Positions 1-8,248 of a stretch of DNA of 64,000 nucleotides are shown one piece after another. Made by a program: the position numbers and the translations under genes. Every line of letters begins with the position of its first letter. Within the stretch, counting starts at the first letter, position 1. The notes beneath the pieces were generated by a model. That model saw only the letters and a list, made by a program, of their open reading frames with translations, made no database searches and had not been told where the DNA came from. Source of the stretch: an uncultured Candidatus Thioglobus sp. (GTDB lineage: Bacteria; Pseudomonadota; Gammaproteobacteria; PS1; Pseudothioglobaceae); NCBI GenBank assembly GCA_905618925.1, contig CAJQTG010000003.1, positions 1-64,000 of the forward strand, written 5' to 3'.

Positions 1-87
1 GTAACAAGAAGTGAAGCCCTGAAAAGAGAGTTCATTATAAAAAAAATGACTAAAAACGATAAGACTGAGCTAGTTGGCTTAATTTAA
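1..87 (+). CDS. GIY-YIG nuclease-family protein, C-terminal end (partial)
   Basis: The frame is open from base 1 to a TAA at 85-87 and gives 28 residues; the 5' part lies outside the window. The fragment contains RSEALKREFIIKKMTK, which resembles the last helix of short YhbQ/UPF0213-type GIY-YIG proteins, where an ALKRE..IKK..R..K pattern is usual. These are about 80-100 aa single-domain proteins of uncertain role, probably DNA repair or structure-specific nuclease activity. It converges on the peroxiredoxin, with the two stop codons 3 bases apart. The catalytic GIY-YIG core is not visible, so the call rests on the tail pattern only. Confidence 0.6.
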   Translation, partial: VTRSEALKREFIIKKMTKNDKTELVGLI

Positions 88-90
88 GTT

Positions 91-618
91 TTAGTCCTGC
101 AAGATAGATAAGTCATTTAAGACCATTTCTGAATGTGTCTTAGGGTCTACTGATAGATAAATCTTAGCGATTGTGCCTTCTGGGTTTATGATGAAAGTAT
201 TTCGTTTAGCTGACTTGTAACCTAAGAAATTGCTTAATGAGTTGTATTTTTTTGCAACTTTTCCTTCTGAGTCAGCCAATAAAGAGAAAGGGAGATTGTT
301 TTTATCCGAAAATTTTTTGTGAGACTCGACGCTATCAAGACTTAGACCAAAAACTATCGACTTACTTGCTATGATTCTTTTAACTGCATCACGAAAATCA
401 CATGCCTGAGTTGTGCAGCCTGGAGTGTCGTCTTTGGGGTAAAAATACAAAACAACCCACTTACCCTTGTAATCACTCAATTGATGACTTAGACTATTTT
501 GATCATCAAGCATAAAGTTTGGCGCCTTATCTCCTAATTCAAGTGCTGCATTTGTCGCTAAAGAAAGCGCTAATAAAAGCAATGTGAAGAATGTTTTATT
601 GATAGATTTAATGGTCAT
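91..618 (-). CDS. Periplasmic thiol peroxidase, PrxQ/BCP-type peroxiredoxin
   Basis: This 175 aa protein has an N-terminal hydrophobic segment (residues about 9-24, ending ATNAA) that looks like a cleavable signal peptide, so it probably acts outside the cytoplasm. The mature part is an AhpC/TSA-type thioredoxin fold. The motif YPKDDTPGCTTQACDFRD carries the peroxidatic Cys68 and a resolving Cys73 five residues later, the PrxQ (bacterioferritin comigratory protein) arrangement. The family reduces hydrogen peroxide and organic peroxides using thioredoxin-like donors. Cytoplasmic BCP proteins lack a leader, so the leader is the notable feature. It is a single gene, convergent with the partial upstream gene. 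Confidence 0.88.
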   Translation of the reverse strand: MTIKSINKTFFTLLLLALSLATNAALELGDKAPNFMLDDQNSLSHQLSDYKGKWVVLYFYPKDDTPGCTTQACDFRDAVKRIIASKSIVFGLSLDSVESHKKFSDKNNLPFSLLADSEGKVAKKYNSLSNFLGYKSAKRNTFIINPEGTIAKIYLSVDPKTHSEMVLNDLSILQD

Positions 619-680
619 ATTGAAATAGTACTTGAGTTTGGAGTGATTTTAAATTTAATACATTTTGTTAAAATTTAGAT

Positions 681-833
681 TTACTTATTTTTCTTAGAAT
701 TACGTATAGCACTTTGATACCAATTCATTGCTTTTAAAAGTTGTTTTTCATTAATATTATTTCTCTTACAATAAGATTTAGTATTATTTGCTAATGGTGG
801 TTTTAGAGATAATTGCTTGTGCATTTGATTCAT
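681..833 (-). CDS. Small hypothetical protein, 50 aa
   Basis: This ORF is too short for the supplied track. It runs from an ATG at 833 to a TAA at 681 and encodes a lysine/asparagine-rich 50 aa protein (MNQMHKQLSLKPPLANNTKS, then ...EKQLLKAMNWYQSAIRN). The C-terminal half looks like one amphipathic helix with aromatic residues, which favours a real protein over random translation. A weak TTGGAAC stretch lies about 8 bases before the ATG. I do not recognise the family. It lies alone between the peroxiredoxin and the two-component genes. Confidence 0.45.
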   Translation of the reverse strand: MNQMHKQLSLKPPLANNTKSYCKRNNINEKQLLKAMNWYQSAIRNSKKNK

Positions 834-852
834 AGTTGTTCCAAGAAAAATA

Positions 853-890
853 CTTTAGTTGACCGATAAGGAGAGACCAATCAACTAAAG
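853..890. repeat. Perfect 10-bp inverted repeat, possible stem-loop
   Basis: CTTTAGTTGA at 853-862 is repeated as TCAACTAAAG at 881-890, separated by 18 bases that include AAGGAGAG. On the minus strand the stem is followed by TATTTTTC, so it could end a minus-strand transcript or form part of the leader of the 50 aa ORF. On the plus strand it sits just before a mini-ORF with a strong ribosome-binding site. No known RNA family is recognised. Confidence 0.45.
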
Positions 891-902
891 CGGGTACCTC
901 TT

Positions 903-956
903 ATGTCAAACGGAGAGAGAATGACAAAAGTTTTGAGGTTCTTTAAAAAAACTTAA
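903..956 (+). CDS. Possible leader peptide or mini-ORF (11 or 17 aa)
   Basis: An ATG at 921 is preceded by CGGAGAGAGA, a strong Shine-Dalgarno-like sequence, and encodes the 11 aa peptide MTKVLRFFKKT. An in-frame ATG at 903 would extend it to 17 aa, but the ribosome site favours 921. The peptide is basic and hydrophobic. It follows the inverted repeat at 853-890 and precedes the two-component genes by about 280 bases. A strong ribosome site on such a short ORF suggests a leader peptide or a dual-function small RNA, but this may be chance. Confidence 0.3.
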   Translation: MSNGERMTKVLRFFKKT

Positions 957-1235
957 AATTCGTAAATATTGCCTTTAGCTATTAGAGACTTGCATAATGC
1001 TTATGTATAATCAATTTACAAATGAAGAGATTATTAGCGCTATGTTTAGTTGTAATTTAAAGGGGTTGTAATTACAGCAGCTCTAATAAACTAAAAACAA
1101 TATGGATATAATAATCACTATGTCAAACTTTCAAATGTTGAATACATGGAGTTTTGATGAAGACTTTATGAAGATTCTTCCAATTTTTTTGTTTTAAACT
1201 ACAATAACTTTTTTTATTAGAAATTATTATCTCAA
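957..1235. other. AT-rich intergenic region before the two-component genes
   Basis: I find no convincing gene in these bases. One open frame of 25 codons (ATG at 1120, stop at 1197) has no ribosome site and is not called. The stretch probably carries the promoter of the downstream response-regulator gene, but I see no clear consensus promoter. Together with the inverted repeat and mini-ORF just upstream, it makes an unusually long non-coding gap for this compact window. Confidence 0.5.
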
Positions 1236-1904
1236 ATGCAAACCATCTTAATAGTTGAGGACGATAAAACAATTGCGGAGAGCATCGCCTTCATTCTCGA
1301 GCAAGACTCTTTTAGTTGCAAATGGTTCGACACTGGTCAAGGTGCACTTGATTATATAAATAATAATGAAGTTGACCTGATTCTTCTTGACGTTGGATTG
1401 CCAGATATGAGCGGGTTTGACGTGCTTCGAAAGGTCCGTGAAAAATACAGCTTGCCTGTTATTATTATTTCAGCAAGAGATGATGAGTCAGACCAAGTAT
1501 TAGGCCTTGAAGGTCTTGGAGCTAACGCTTATGTAACAAAACCATTAAGCCCAAGACTCGTTGTTGCCCATGTGCGAGCTCAACTAAGAACAGGTCAATC
1601 AAATACTAGTATCGGCGCCTCAAAGTTTAGCATTAATCACGCTATGCAAAGAGTTGTGTTTAGTGAGATTGAGCTAACACTTACACCTGCAGAATTTAAA
1701 ATTTTATCTCATCTTATTAAAAACCCTAACAGGGTTCATTCAAGAGAGTTCTTGATGAGCATTATTTGGGATAGACCCCATGGCTCTGACATTAAAACAA
1801 TTAATACTCATATCAAGTCAATTCGAAAGAGACTTCATGAGGTAGACGAAAATAGCGATTTTATTGAAACTCATAGAGGAATTGGATATAGCTTAATTGA
1901 ATGA
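1236..1904 (+). CDS. creB: OmpR/PhoB-family response regulator, CreB-like
   Basis: This 222 aa protein has a receiver domain (about 1-118) and a C-terminal winged-helix DNA-binding domain (about 128-220). The acidic pair E8/D9, phospho-acceptor Asp52 in LLDVGLPD, Ser79 and Lys102 in TKPLSPR are all present. The sequence DVGLPDMSGF and the KPLSPR turn resemble CreB. The usual GAD(D/N)Y element reads GANAY here. The stop codon overlaps the start of the sensor kinase gene by 4 bases, so the two are translationally coupled. CreBC in enterobacteria responds to carbon metabolism; the signal here is unknown. The symbol is by resemblance. Confidence 0.8.
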   Translation: MQTILIVEDDKTIAESIAFILEQDSFSCKWFDTGQGALDYINNNEVDLILLDVGLPDMSGFDVLRKVREKYSLPVIIISARDDESDQVLGLEGLGANAYVTKPLSPRLVVAHVRAQLRTGQSNTSIGASKFSINHAMQRVVFSEIELTLTPAEFKILSHLIKNPNRVHSREFLMSIIWDRPHGSDIKTINTHIKSIRKRLHEVDENSDFIETHRGIGYSLIE

Positions 1905-3361
1905 GACACTTTAAGCTAAATATTGGTACCAAACTTTTTCTTCTCTACTTCATCATAAGTTCAACATTACTTTGGATATTTGCCCATAGAACGGCCCTCG
2001 AGTCAGCAAAATCAGTCATGGTTGAAGTTTCAAGCCTAATGAGCCGAGTTGCCTCTCAAAACAACAAAGATGGTGAAATTGATTTAGAAACCTTTGAGAG
2101 CTTGATTGTTAATTATTTACGCTCCCAAAAAAATACAATAGATTCTAACAGCAATCAAAAACTTGAAAATCTTGCAATTTATGTCACCGATAAGGATGGC
2201 CTTCTTGTATTAGATTCCAGAGGACTTATACTTGGCAAGGACATGAGAACTCATAATGAAGTTGATTCTGCTCTAAGTGGCGGCCATGACATCACCAGAG
2301 TAGTTGTAGAGAAGGTTCATGGACCTAAAAAAGCTAGAGGAGTTGTAGTTGAGTACCTTTACAAGTCAAGATTTCTTAACGCTTCAAATCCTATTTATGG
2401 AAATAATGGCGAAATTTTAGGTGCAGTTGTTGTTGTTGCCCCACTAATGGATTTATTAGATCAAAACTATCTTTTACAATTTATCTTTTATATTTTTCTA
2501 ATTTCATTAATTTTTGGCGCGTTAGGGAGCTATAGAATTTCTAGAAACATAAGTCGGGTTGAAAAATACACCACTAGTCTTTTTAGCGGTGAAGATGTAG
2601 TTATTCCTGATCTTAACAATCAATTTAATAAACTTGCAAAAACTATTGAAAACGCAAGAGCCGAGGTTGAGCTAAAGGATGATGTTGAACAATATATTGA
2701 TACCCTGGCGCATGAATTAAGAACACCTATAACTGGCATTCAGCTGACTGCAGAGAATTTATTGACTCCAATGACTGATAAGCAAAGAAAAAGGTTTATT
2801 GAAAATATCTTAGATTCAAATAAGCATATGGATCTTCTGGTTAATAGGCTTCTTGACCTTTCAAGAATTGAAAGACGTGATACACTTAAGACCATTGAGT
2901 CATTAAATATTTTACAAGTCGTAAATAACGTTTTAAAGGCCCCTAGTCGGTCAAAAAACATCTCAGATAAAAATTTAAACATAGTTCTTGAAATCAGCAA
3001 TAAGTCCATACTTAAGGCTGAAAAAATACTACTAGAGCAGGCTATTGGTAATATTTTAAATAATGCTTTGGACTTTAGTCCAAAATCAGGAACTATTACT
3101 ATCAAGGCTTCTGAGACTAATACTGCTGTTTCAATTATAGTTCTTGATGATGGCCCAGGAATACCTCCTCACGTTCTCAGTAAATTATTTACTCGGTTTT
3201 TTTCCATTTCAAGGCCAGACACTGGAATTAGAGGGAACGGCTTAGGGCTGAGATTTGTTCGAAAGATAATGCAGCTTCATGGAGGCGATGTAACACTCCA
3301 AAACCGCTTTATACAGCAAGGTGCTGAAGCAAAACTTAGGTTTCCAATTAACACTAAGTAG
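1901..3361 (+). CDS. creC: Sensor histidine kinase, CreC-like
   Basis: The 486 aa protein has a transmembrane helix at about 11-28, a periplasmic sensor region (about 30-185) with the YVTDKDGLLVLDS pattern typical of the CreC/Cache-like sensor, a second membrane helix at about 190-210, HAMP-like linker, and a kinase core. The phospho-acceptor is His271 in TLAHELRTP; the ATPase domain shows N-box ILNNALDFS, DDGPGIPP and GNGLGL. It partners the preceding regulator, whose gene it overlaps. Length and domain order match CreC (about 474 aa). It converges on the helicase gene with 1 base between stops. Confidence 0.82.
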   Translation: MRHFKLNIGTKLFLLYFIISSTLLWIFAHRTALESAKSVMVEVSSLMSRVASQNNKDGEIDLETFESLIVNYLRSQKNTIDSNSNQKLENLAIYVTDKDGLLVLDSRGLILGKDMRTHNEVDSALSGGHDITRVVVEKVHGPKKARGVVVEYLYKSRFLNASNPIYGNNGEILGAVVVVAPLMDLLDQNYLLQFIFYIFLISLIFGALGSYRISRNISRVEKYTTSLFSGEDVVIPDLNNQFNKLAKTIENARAEVELKDDVEQYIDTLAHELRTPITGIQLTAENLLTPMTDKQRKRFIENILDSNKHMDLLVNRLLDLSRIERRDTLKTIESLNILQVVNNVLKAPSRSKNISDKNLNIVLEISNKSILKAEKILLEQAIGNILNNALDFSPKSGTITIKASETNTAVSIIVLDDGPGIPPHVLSKLFTRFFSISRPDTGIRGNGLGLRFVRKIMQLHGGDVTLQNRFIQQGAEAKLRFPINTK

Positions 3362-3362
3362 C

Positions 3363-4709
3363 TTATAGCTTGGGCTTTCTGTTTGGTTTTTTGTTCCAAA
3401 ATATGCGTTTTTTTGCCTTATTTGGTTTTTCTTGGTCATCTCTTTGGCTTTCATTGCTTTTAGCAGCGCGACTCTGAGAGTTATTTCTACTTCTATTTCT
3501 ATTTCTTCCTTGAGGCTCAGATTTTTTAGTTTTTTTAGATTTAACTGGAAGTAATGCGCGCGATTTTGGTAAATCATGATTAGGCACAAAGTCATCAATT
3601 AATTCACGCTCTAGCTCTTTTTGGATTAATCGCTCAATATCAAATAATTGCTTAGCTTCATCTGCGCTAACCAAAGAAATTGCTTCGCCGCCTCTTCCTG
3701 CCCTTCCAGTTCTGCCAATTCTATGAACATAGTCCTCAGGGACACTAGGCAAGTCAAAATTAATCACATGAGGGAGCTGGTCAATATCAATTCCACGCGC
3801 CGCAATATCAGTAGCCACGAGGACCCTCACTTTTCCAGCTTTAAAGTCAGCTAAAGCGCGAGTTCTAGCGCCTTGACTTTTATTGCCATGAATTGCAGTT
3901 GAGCTGATATTTTTCTTCTCAAGGTTTGTAGCAATTCTATTAGCGCCATGTTTGGTTCTACTAAACACAAGAACTTGTTGCCACTCTCCTTTGTTAATTA
4001 AATGAGTTAAAAGTGCTGTTTTTCGAGTTTTGTCTACTGGACAAATCCAGTGCTTAATTGCCTCAACTGTAGAGTTCCTAGGTGTCACTGAAATCTCAAC
4101 TGGGTCATGAACAAGGCCCTTTGCAAGCTTTCTAATATCCTCAGAAAAAGTTGCTGAGAACATTAATGTCTGTCGTTTTTTCGGTAATAATTTAATGATT
4201 CTTTTGATATCATGGATAAATCCCATATCAAGCATACGGTCAGCTTCATCCAAAACCAATATCTCTAGTTCATTAAAATTTACAGCATTTTGAGAATGAA
4301 GATCAAGTAATCTTCCAGGAGTAGCTACCAGAATGTCAACTCCTTTACGAAGCTTTTGCATTTGCGGGCCAATCCCAACGCCGCCAAAAACTACTGTTGA
4401 GCTTAATGGTAAATTTTGACCATAAGTTTTAACACTTTCAAGAATTTGTGCAGCGAGCTCTCTGGTTGGCGTTAATATTAAAGTGCGAGTGTGATTTGAT
4501 GAAGGCTTTCTTCCATTAGAAAGAATTTGTAAGATTGGCAAAGTGAAGCCTGCGGTCTTTCCTGTGCCGGTTTGAGCGGCAGCCATTAAGTCTTTTCTCT
4601 CTAAAACAATAGGAATAGATTTTTCCTGAATTGGCGTAGCTTCAGAGTAGCCCTGCGCATCAATAGCCTCAAGAATTTGTGGTGACAGTCCAAGTGTTGA
4701 AAAACTCAT
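3363..4709 (-). CDS. rhlE: DEAD-box ATP-dependent RNA helicase, RhlE-type
   Basis: The 448 aa protein carries the full DEAD-box set: Q motif near 5-30, Walker A AQTGTGKT at 45-52, PTRELA at 81-86, VATPGR near 128, DEAD at 154-157, SAT at 185-187 and [12 protein letters not shown] in the second RecA domain. From about residue 380 the tail is strongly basic and low in complexity ([17 protein letters not shown]), as in RhlE proteins, and probably adds unspecific RNA affinity. These helicases remodel rRNA and mRNA structure, often during cold growth and ribosome assembly. It is a single gene facing the sensor kinase; the promoter region is shared with the etf operon. Confidence 0.88.
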   Translation of the reverse strand: MSFSTLGLSPQILEAIDAQGYSEATPIQEKSIPIVLERKDLMAAAQTGTGKTAGFTLPILQILSNGRKPSSNHTRTLILTPTRELAAQILESVKTYGQNLPLSSTVVFGGVGIGPQMQKLRKGVDILVATPGRLLDLHSQNAVNFNELEILVLDEADRMLDMGFIHDIKRIIKLLPKKRQTLMFSATFSEDIRKLAKGLVHDPVEISVTPRNSTVEAIKHWICPVDKTRKTALLTHLINKGEWQQVLVFSRTKHGANRIATNLEKKNISSTAIHGNKSQGARTRALADFKAGKVRVLVATDIAARGIDIDQLPHVINFDLPSVPEDYVHRIGRTGRAGRGGEAISLVSADEAKQLFDIERLIQKELERELIDDFVPNHDLPKSRALLPVKSKKTKKSEPQGRNRNRSRNNSQSRAAKSNESQRDDQEKPNKAKKRIFWNKKPNRKPKL

Positions 4710-4867
4710 GTGATAGCATCAAAAAAAATATGGTTGTATTTTACGGGCTTAGTTGAGCCATAACTTGTAATCTCAAATATGAGTGAAAATGATAAGCAAA
4801 AAAGATGCCTCTCTTTATCATTGAGCCTTGTGCTATTTAGTTATAATAAAATTGTATTTTCTTGATC

Positions 4868-4895
4868 TAGACAAAGGTAATTTATATGGTATTAT
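4868..4895 (+). promoter_or_regulatory. Candidate sigma70 promoter of the etf operon
   Basis: TAGACA at 4868-4873 and TATTAT at 4890-4895 each match the consensus hexamers in five of six positions and are 16 bases apart. Transcription would start near 4902, about 25 bases before the etfB ATG. This is pattern matching in AT-rich DNA and needs mapping of the 5' end. Confidence 0.45.
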
Positions 4896-4926
4896 TCGCG
4901 AGTTTTGTAACGAAATTTAATCAACT

Positions 4927-5688
4927 ATGAAAATAATTATTCCTATCAAGCGAGTTCTTGATCCCTATACCCAAGCCAGAGTTAATAAGCAAACTGAGCA
5001 AGTTGACCTTACTAATGCAAAAATGGCTATGAATCCTTTTTGCGAGATTGCAGTTGAAGAGGCATTAACCCTAAAAGAAAGTGGCGCCGCATCTGAAACT
5101 ATTGCAGTTAGTATTGGTACTGATAAGACAGTAGACACGCTAAGAACTGCTCTTGCAATGGGAGTTGATCGTGCAATCTTTATTAAAACTGAATCTGAGC
5201 TTGATTTACAACCCTTACATGTTGGTAAAATTTTGGCTAATATTATTAAGCGTGAAGAAGCTGAGCTCATAATAATGGGCAAACAAGCTGTAGACAATGA
5301 TAACAACCAAACGGGTCAAATTCTTTCGGGACTTTTGGACTATTCTTTGGGTACGTTTATTTCTAAATTCGATCTTAGTTCTGATGCGAGTAGTGTTGAA
5401 GTTAGCCGCGAAATTGATTCAGGAATTGAAATTAGAAAGCTCAACCTTCCAGCAATTGTAACGGTAGATTTACGGCTTAATGAGCCAAGATACGCCTCAC
5501 TTCCAAATATCATGAAGGCAAGATCTAAACCTTTAGAGACAATCGAACTAGATAGTCTTGGAATTGATACATCGCCACGAATTAAAGTTATCAGTGTTGT
5601 AGAGTCAGGTACTAAGGATAGAGCCTCTAAGCAGATCAGTTCTGCTGAAGAGTTGTTTTCAGAATTAAATCAAATGGGAGTTCTGTAA
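4927..5688 (+). CDS. etfB: Electron transfer flavoprotein beta subunit
   Basis: This 253 aa protein matches EtfB in length and sequence, from the N-terminal KRVLDPYTQARVN to the AMP/FAD-binding MGKQAVDNDNNQTGQ stretch near 118-133. EtfAB accepts electrons from acyl-CoA dehydrogenases and from dimethylglycine/sarcosine-type dehydrogenases and hands them to ETF-QO. It is the first gene of a three-gene operon; its TAA overlaps the ATG of etfA by one base (TAATG), showing translational coupling. No dehydrogenase partner is adjacent, so the electron source lies elsewhere in the genome. Confidence 0.93.
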   Translation: MKIIIPIKRVLDPYTQARVNKQTEQVDLTNAKMAMNPFCEIAVEEALTLKESGAASETIAVSIGTDKTVDTLRTALAMGVDRAIFIKTESELDLQPLHVGKILANIIKREEAELIIMGKQAVDNDNNQTGQILSGLLDYSLGTFISKFDLSSDASSVEVSREIDSGIEIRKLNLPAIVTVDLRLNEPRYASLPNIMKARSKPLETIELDSLGIDTSPRIKVISVVESGTKDRASKQISSAEELFSELNQMGVL

Positions 5689-6614
5689 TGTCAGCACTTA
5701 TATTAATTGAACTTAATGGATCAGAAGTAAATGCAAGCAGTAGAGCTGCTATTACTGCGGCTTCGCAGCTTTCAGATAGTATTGATGCGCTGGTTCTAAC
5801 TAATGACTCATCAAACTCAGAATCTGTATCTAAATTAGCTGGAATTAACTCAGTCAAAATGATTGTTGATGATTCGCTTGAACATGCTAATGTTGAAGTA
5901 GCAAGTAAGTTAATTGCAGAAGTAATGGGCGGTTATAAATACCTCGTTTCAGGTTCTTCAACTTACAGTAAAAATATTTTACCGCGTGTAGGCGCCCTTT
6001 TAGATGTTCAGCCTATATCCGATGTTTGTGAAATTAAGTCAAATAATACATTTGTAAGGCCTTTGTACGCTGGAAACATTATGGCAACAGTAGAGTCTTC
6101 TGACGAAACAATCATCATGACGGTTAGAGCAACTGCGTTTGAACACTCTGGTGACGGTGGATCAGCTGTAGTTGAAGTATTATCATTAATAATACCTGAG
6201 TCAAACTCAACCTTTATTTCACTCCAAGAATCTCAATCTGAGCGCCCTGAGTTAACTACAGCGGCAAGAATTGTCTCTGGAGGACGTGGTCTTGGATCAA
6301 AAGAAAATTTTGCCTTGATTGAGCAATTAGCGGACAAACTTGATGCAGCAGTTGGCGCTTCAAGAGCTGCAGTAGATGCGGGCTTTATCTCTAATGATTA
6401 TCAAGTTGGACAAACTGGAAAAGTAGTTGCGCCTCAGCTATACTTAGCTGTAGGAATATCTGGCGCGATTCAGCATCTTGCTGGTATGAAAGATTCACAG
6501 GTTATCGTTGTTATTAATAATGATCCTGATGCGCCTATGTCAAGAATGGCCGACTTAGTATGGCAGACAGACCTATTTGGTGCTTTAAAAGAATTAAACG
6601 AATATCAAGTTTAG
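5688..6614 (+). CDS. etfA: Electron transfer flavoprotein alpha subunit
   Basis: The 308 aa protein has the EtfA N-terminal domain and the C-terminal FAD-binding domain, seen in SGGRGLGSKENF (about 197-208), GASRAAVDAGF, and QVGQTGKVVAPQLYLAVGIS near 245-264. It forms the FAD-carrying heterodimer with EtfB. The gene starts on the last base of the etfB stop codon and is followed after 11 bases by the ETF-quinone oxidoreductase gene, so all three subunits of the electron route are made together. Length is normal for the family (about 310 aa) and no key motif is missing. Confidence 0.93.
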   Translation: MSALILIELNGSEVNASSRAAITAASQLSDSIDALVLTNDSSNSESVSKLAGINSVKMIVDDSLEHANVEVASKLIAEVMGGYKYLVSGSSTYSKNILPRVGALLDVQPISDVCEIKSNNTFVRPLYAGNIMATVESSDETIIMTVRATAFEHSGDGGSAVVEVLSLIIPESNSTFISLQESQSERPELTTAARIVSGGRGLGSKENFALIEQLADKLDAAVGASRAAVDAGFISNDYQVGQTGKVVAPQLYLAVGISGAIQHLAGMKDSQVIVVINNDPDAPMSRMADLVWQTDLFGALKELNEYQV

Positions 6615-6625
6615 GAAGCTAGTTA

Positions 6626-8245
6626 ATGGAAAGAGAGTCGATTGAATATGATGTTGTTGTTGTTGGTGGAGGTCCATCTGGACTTGCATCTGCTTGTAAG
6701 CTCAAACAACTTAATCCTAATCTATCAGTATGCCTTCTTGAAAAAGGCGCTGAAATTGGTTCTCACATACTTTCTGGAGCAGTTTTTGAACCTCAAACGC
6801 TCTTTGATTTATTTCCAGAAGATGCGAAGAATTGCCCAACACTTAAAACTCCTGTAGCTAAAGACGATCTGTACTGGCTTACTAGTAACAACAAAAGTAT
6901 AAAAATACCTTCTTGGTTAATGCCAAAAAGCCTTCATAACAAAGGAAATTTCATAATATCACTTGGTGAGTTATGTCAATGGATTTCTGAGAAAGCAATG
7001 GAGTTAGGTGTTGATATCTTTCCAGGTTTTCCCGCCCAAAAATACCTTACTGATGAAAGTGGAAGGGTTATTGGAATCGCAACGGGTGATATGGGAATTG
7101 ACAAAGAAAGAAATCAAAAAGGGACTTATACTCCTGGAATGGACATACTTGCTAAGCAAACAATTTTTGCAGAAGGTGCAAGAGGCCATTTAGGGAAGCG
7201 GCTAATAAAAGAATTTAATCTTGATGAGGGAAAAACACCTCAACATTTTGCTATAGGCTTTAAAGAAGTGTGGGAAGTTGACAATGATAAGCATAGTCCC
7301 GGTAATGTTGTGCATAGCATGGGATGGCCTCTTAAGGGCGGAACGTCTGGTGGCGGATTCTTGTATCACTTTGACAACAACAGGATCGCTGTTGGCTTAA
7401 TTGTTGATCTTAATTATAGTAACCCTAGCCATAGTCCTTTTCAAGAATTTCAGCAATTTAAGCAGCATCCATCCATTAAACAATACCTTGAATCTGGGAA
7501 GCGTGTTTCTTATGGTGCAAGAGCAATCACTAAAGGCGGCATTAACTCCCTTGTCAAGATGGAGTTTGATGGAGGCATGATTGTTGGCTGTGATGCTGGA
7601 ACTTTAAACCCTAGTAAAATCAAAGGAAGTCACTGCGCACTCCAATCTGGAATATTAGCTGCTGAGTATATCAACAAGGTGTTTTTAGAGGAAAACTGTG
7701 ATTTTGATGACTTATTTAAAAGCAGCGCTCTTTATAAAGAGCTCTATGAATCTAGAAACTTTAGCGCCGCAATGCACAAATTTGGTTTTTATCTTGGCGC
7801 AACTTATAACTTTATTGAATCAAATATTTTTCAAAACAAACTCCCGTTCACCATTAAAGATGAAAATAGAGACTGTGACTCATTAAATCTTAGTAAAGCT
7901 TCGCCTATAAAAGATTACCCCGCTCCAGACAATGTTTTGAGCTTTGATATTACCTCTTCTTTATTCTTATCTGGAACAAATCATGAGGAAGATCAGCCTG
8001 TCCATCTAAACCTTACTGATGCATCAATTCCTTTAACTCGCAATAAAAAGCTTTATGACGAGCCAGCTCAAAGGTATTGCCCTGCAGGTGTTTATGAAAT
8101 AATTGAAAAAGATGGTGAAGATTATTTCCAAATTAATGCGCAAAACTGTCTTCATTGTAAGACCTGCGACATCAAAGACCCCTCGCAAAATATTAATTGG
8201 GTGCCTCCTGAAGGTGGTGGTGGGCCAAATTATATTGGGATGTAA
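6626..8245 (+). CDS. Electron transfer flavoprotein-ubiquinone oxidoreductase
   Basis: The 539 aa protein begins with a FAD-binding Rossmann motif (VVVGGGPSGLASA, about 11-23) and ends with a 4Fe-4S ligand pattern: one cysteine in RYCPAGVYE and a later CLHCKTCDIKDPSQNINW cluster, diagnostic of ETF-QO. The enzyme sits on the inner membrane and passes electrons from EtfAB to ubiquinone, so it links organic-substrate oxidation to respiration. Length agrees with the family (about 550 aa). It is the last gene of the etf operon and converges on pta with only 3 bases between stop codons. Confidence 0.93.
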   Translation: MERESIEYDVVVVGGGPSGLASACKLKQLNPNLSVCLLEKGAEIGSHILSGAVFEPQTLFDLFPEDAKNCPTLKTPVAKDDLYWLTSNNKSIKIPSWLMPKSLHNKGNFIISLGELCQWISEKAMELGVDIFPGFPAQKYLTDESGRVIGIATGDMGIDKERNQKGTYTPGMDILAKQTIFAEGARGHLGKRLIKEFNLDEGKTPQHFAIGFKEVWEVDNDKHSPGNVVHSMGWPLKGGTSGGGFLYHFDNNRIAVGLIVDLNYSNPSHSPFQEFQQFKQHPSIKQYLESGKRVSYGARAITKGGINSLVKMEFDGGMIVGCDAGTLNPSKIKGSHCALQSGILAAEYINKVFLEENCDFDDLFKSSALYKELYESRNFSAAMHKFGFYLGATYNFIESNIFQNKLPFTIKDENRDCDSLNLSKASPIKDYPAPDNVLSFDITSSLFLSGTNHEEDQPVHLNLTDASIPLTRNKKLYDEPAQRYCPAGVYEIIEKDGEDYFQINAQNCLHCKTCDIKDPSQNINWVPPEGGGGPNYIGM

Positions 8246-8248
8246 AAC

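Noticed and set aside
1120-1197. A 25 codon ORF upstream of the response regulator
   Set aside because: No ribosome site and low-complexity translation; too short to support.
2740-3105. Minus-strand 121 aa ORF inside the sensor kinase gene
   Set aside because: It is a shadow of creC, with no family resemblance or ribosome site.
4788-4823. TGATAA/TTATCA inverted repeat upstream of etfB
   Set aside because: The stem is only about 6 bp of A/T pairs with a 19 base or longer loop; not convincing as terminator or operator.
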